DNA of 64,000 nt from NCBI RefSeq assembly GCF_010093595.1, contig NW_022985453.1, positions 181,049-245,048 of the forward strand, read 5' to 3'. Below the pieces are notes generated by a model, which did no database searches, was not told where the DNA came from, and worked only from the letters and a program-made list of their open reading frames with translations. The translations under genes were made by a program, and so were the position numbers. This DNA comes from Mytilinidion resinicola. Lineage: Eukaryota > Ascomycota > Dothideomycetes > Mytilinidiales > Mytilinidiaceae. Positions 63,603-64,000 of the stretch are shown piece after piece (the stretch's first letter is position 1; each line of letters starts with the position of its first letter).

Positions 63603-64000
63603 AACATAATTTCTAGGCTGCTTGTGCCTCTGATGGGTTTATACTTTGTAGACGGATGAGTGATTGTGTAGGTATTGACCGCACATTGTTAGTGGGTCAT
63701 ACCGAGCCGCTTAGCCACAAACTCAGGTTTGCTTAGTCACAGCTCAGTTTAGTTAGTTAAAACCCTGTAACTATGCCTACAAAGGTAGGTTCAAACGCGG
63801 AAATGGACTCTGGTGAGATCAGTTTTCCCTAAGAGTACCTCTGGTCTTTGGATCATCTTCGTCGTCTTTATATCATTGCGTCTACCCAGAACCCCTCCTC
63901 CGACTCTAACTAGTTAACGTAATCCACAAGTTAGTGGCCCGCACAAGCTAGTGGCCCACCCAACCACGCTACCGAGGCCAAATATTCCGAATTACTCCAC
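63603..64000. other. Intergenic, repeat-bearing right edge
   Basis: No gene. Contains the second copy of the dispersed block at 63843-63886. CTAACTAGTTAACGTAATCC and the paired GTTAGTGGCCC / CTAGTGGCCCA phrases near 63930-63960 suggest more repeat sequence continuing past the edge. Confidence 0.5.
63843..63886 (+). repeat. Dispersed repeat block, copy 2
   Basis: Same orientation as the copy at 52459-52502, with about 38 of 42 bases equal around the shared CTTTGGATCATCTTCGTCGT. Confidence 0.75.

Overview
The window is nuclear DNA of a filamentous ascomycete (Pezizomycotina; a dothideomycete-type genome fits but the class cannot be fixed from sequence alone). Evidence: many 46-70 bp GT-AG introns with CTAAC branch points, fungal gene families (HOS3-type deacetylase, DUF1774, DUF7703, an ear-less AP-2 beta, fungal Rrp8), an intron-bearing tRNA-Ile(UAU), and transposon relics with transition-type decay. 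All exon coordinates were derived by hand from reading frames and splice signals; frame sums close for every gene called intact.

Layout. 0-0.3 kb: 5' end of an Rrp8-like rRNA methyltransferase, leaving the window on the minus strand. 1-7.3 kb: two related zinc-finger plus BTB-like genes separated by a 98-bp minisatellite; a fold-back MITE sits in an intron of the second. 8-12.6 kb: a deletion derivative of a pogo/Fot1-type transposon, inserted 20 bp before the start codon of a 2OG-Fe(II) oxygenase gene that carries three in-frame stops and runs into the 3' part of another gene. 13.5-17.4 kb: a tail-to-tail pair of intron-rich genes for coiled-coil proteins with a hydrophobic insert, the architecture of alpha-helical pore-forming proteins; this is the best candidate for an undescribed system. 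18-19.8 kb: a sugar transporter gene with two in-frame TGA codons. 22-37.6 kb: mostly conserved housekeeping genes (secreted lactonase-like propeller, tRNA-Ile, tRNA-guanine transglycosylase with a 10-nt exon, HOS3 deacetylase, DUF1774 protein, AP-2 beta, EMC4).

37.9-45.6 kb is a graveyard of broken signalling-type genes: F-box/ankyrin, two kinase pieces and an AIG1-like GTPase. 46-52.2 kb is conserved again (TIM23, a multi-pass membrane protein, NOG1). 52.2-54.6 kb holds repeats and a hAT-type MITE with a perfect 8-bp target duplication. 54.6-63.6 kb carries a secreted nucleoside hydrolase, a DUF7703 membrane protein, an FAD monooxygenase and an UNC93-like transporter with one frameshift.

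A repeat family built on a GTGTACAC...ACACCGTCTGAGGTG end motif occurs at seven or more places as a fold-back element, solo copies and tandem arrays. The window thus alternates conserved blocks with repeat-rich blocks where genes are decaying.
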